This document shows positions 63,645 to 64,000 of a stretch of DNA of 64,000 nt, one piece after another. Position numbers and translations under genes: made by a program. How positions within the stretch are numbered: the first letter of the stretch is position 1; each line of letters begins with the position of its first letter. The notes beneath the pieces are model-generated. The model was not told the origin of the DNA, made no database searches, and worked only from the letters and a program-made list of their open reading frames with translations. The DNA comes from Occallatibacter sp. (lineage in GTDB: Bacteria; Acidobacteriota; Terriglobia; Terriglobales; Acidobacteriaceae), in assembly GCA_031296305.1 (NCBI GenBank), contig JARLFZ010000001.1, positions 92,304 to 156,303 on the forward strand. The letters are read 5' to 3'.

Positions 63645-64000
63645 AAAGTTCTCCACCTTCTGCCAGGCTTCCGGTTTTCCCGGAGCCGGAATGCTGCCCC
63701 GTTCATCAAGCTTATCTGCGGGGCGGCCAATCTGTCAGGGTCTCCGCGACCACGGCCGCTTCCCGCACAACCCCGCCGCTTAGTGCGGAGACGCATGGGA
63801 AGGGGCCAAAACCGCCTGCAGACCCAAACCTCAGTGAGTCTAGGCCGGTCGCCCGCCCTCGTCAAGGTACGCCGGTCACATCTGAATCACCCTTTCTGGC
63901 CGGATTCCAGATATCCGGTTCTTTGCCTGAAGCGAGAAGGCCTTCGCGGCGGCGGAATTCGCGAGCATTTACACTGAAGCTGTGAAAGCCCCTACCCGCT
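63645..64000. other. right-end intergenic region
   Basis: No supported gene in this 356-bp stretch. GTGAAAGCCCCTACCCGCT at 63982 could be the start of a gene continuing outside the window, but nothing proves it. Confidence 0.3.

Overview
The window reads as an ordinary chromosomal stretch of a high-GC, Gram-negative bacterium, most likely an Acidobacteriota (Terriglobia) relative. That is an inference from gene content: an Oar-type TonB-dependent receptor with an N-terminal carboxypeptidase-regulatory-like domain, a coproheme-type HemQ beside a hemA-hemC-hemD operon, BshA (bacillithiol), a class I fumarase, a small twin zinc-ribbon protein and many short intergenic hairpin repeats. No transposase, phage gene, CRISPR array or rRNA was found. 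The only RNA gene is tRNA-Val(TAC) at the left end.

Layout. 0-3.3 kb: tRNA-Val, a ChbG/HpnK-type deacetylase, bshA, an ECF sigma factor with a small membrane partner. 3.3-7.4 kb: a TetR-controlled drug-exporter operon (tetR-hlyD-ABC ATPase-ABC permease) with an operator just upstream. 7.4-11 kb: SnoaL-like protein, purU, myo-inositol-phosphate synthase, DedA protein. 11-17.6 kb: haem block, with hemQ on the plus strand and hemX/ccsA-hemA-hemC-hemD overlapping stop-to-start on the minus strand, plus nth and an SDR protein. 17.6-19.6 kb: two paralogous small proteins flanking a secreted protein. 19.9-25 kb: mutS-nagZ-anmK. 25-31 kb: fba, a citramalate-synthase-like enzyme, an MsbA/Lmr-type exporter. 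31-38.4 kb: cytochromes c, a beta-rich outer-membrane candidate, a Tat-exported sugar isomerase-like protein, and a TetR gene next to an alpha/beta-hydrolase-cupin fusion. 38.5-42.5 kb: a secreted glycosidase-like gene lying between an intact fumarase gene and a 57-codon second copy of the fumarase C-terminus. 42.6-46 kb: a soluble kinase, an NtrC-type regulator whose receiver lacks the phospho-acceptor Asp, and a degenerate receiver-like protein. 46-54 kb: rph, DinB, gntP, a DUF5666-like secreted protein and the Oar-like receptor. 54-60.4 kb: glycosyltransferase, zinc ribbon, a four-gene Lol-like ABC/LolA/hydrolase operon, OsmC. 60.5-64 kb: pgsA, an S1-type protease, glutamate dehydrogenase.

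Three signals go beyond the genes. (1) Four GTGAT-N4-ATCAC palindromes of Crp/Fnr type lie 45-75 bp upstream of the haem operon, of both paralogous small genes and of a tetraheme cytochrome, suggesting one respiratory/redox regulon. (2) Short 'phrase' repeats (AACAGGGAGTAGCCAATAGG and relatives), often as mirrored arms, sit directly at the 3' ends of at least ten genes; two of these places also show duplication of the adjacent gene's 3' end. (3) A two-hairpin element built on GCCGGTC-TCCT-GACCGGC occurs three times, once preceded by five tandem 21-bp partial copies. Several genes also carry a -10 box exactly 6 nt before the start codon, as expected for leaderless mRNAs.
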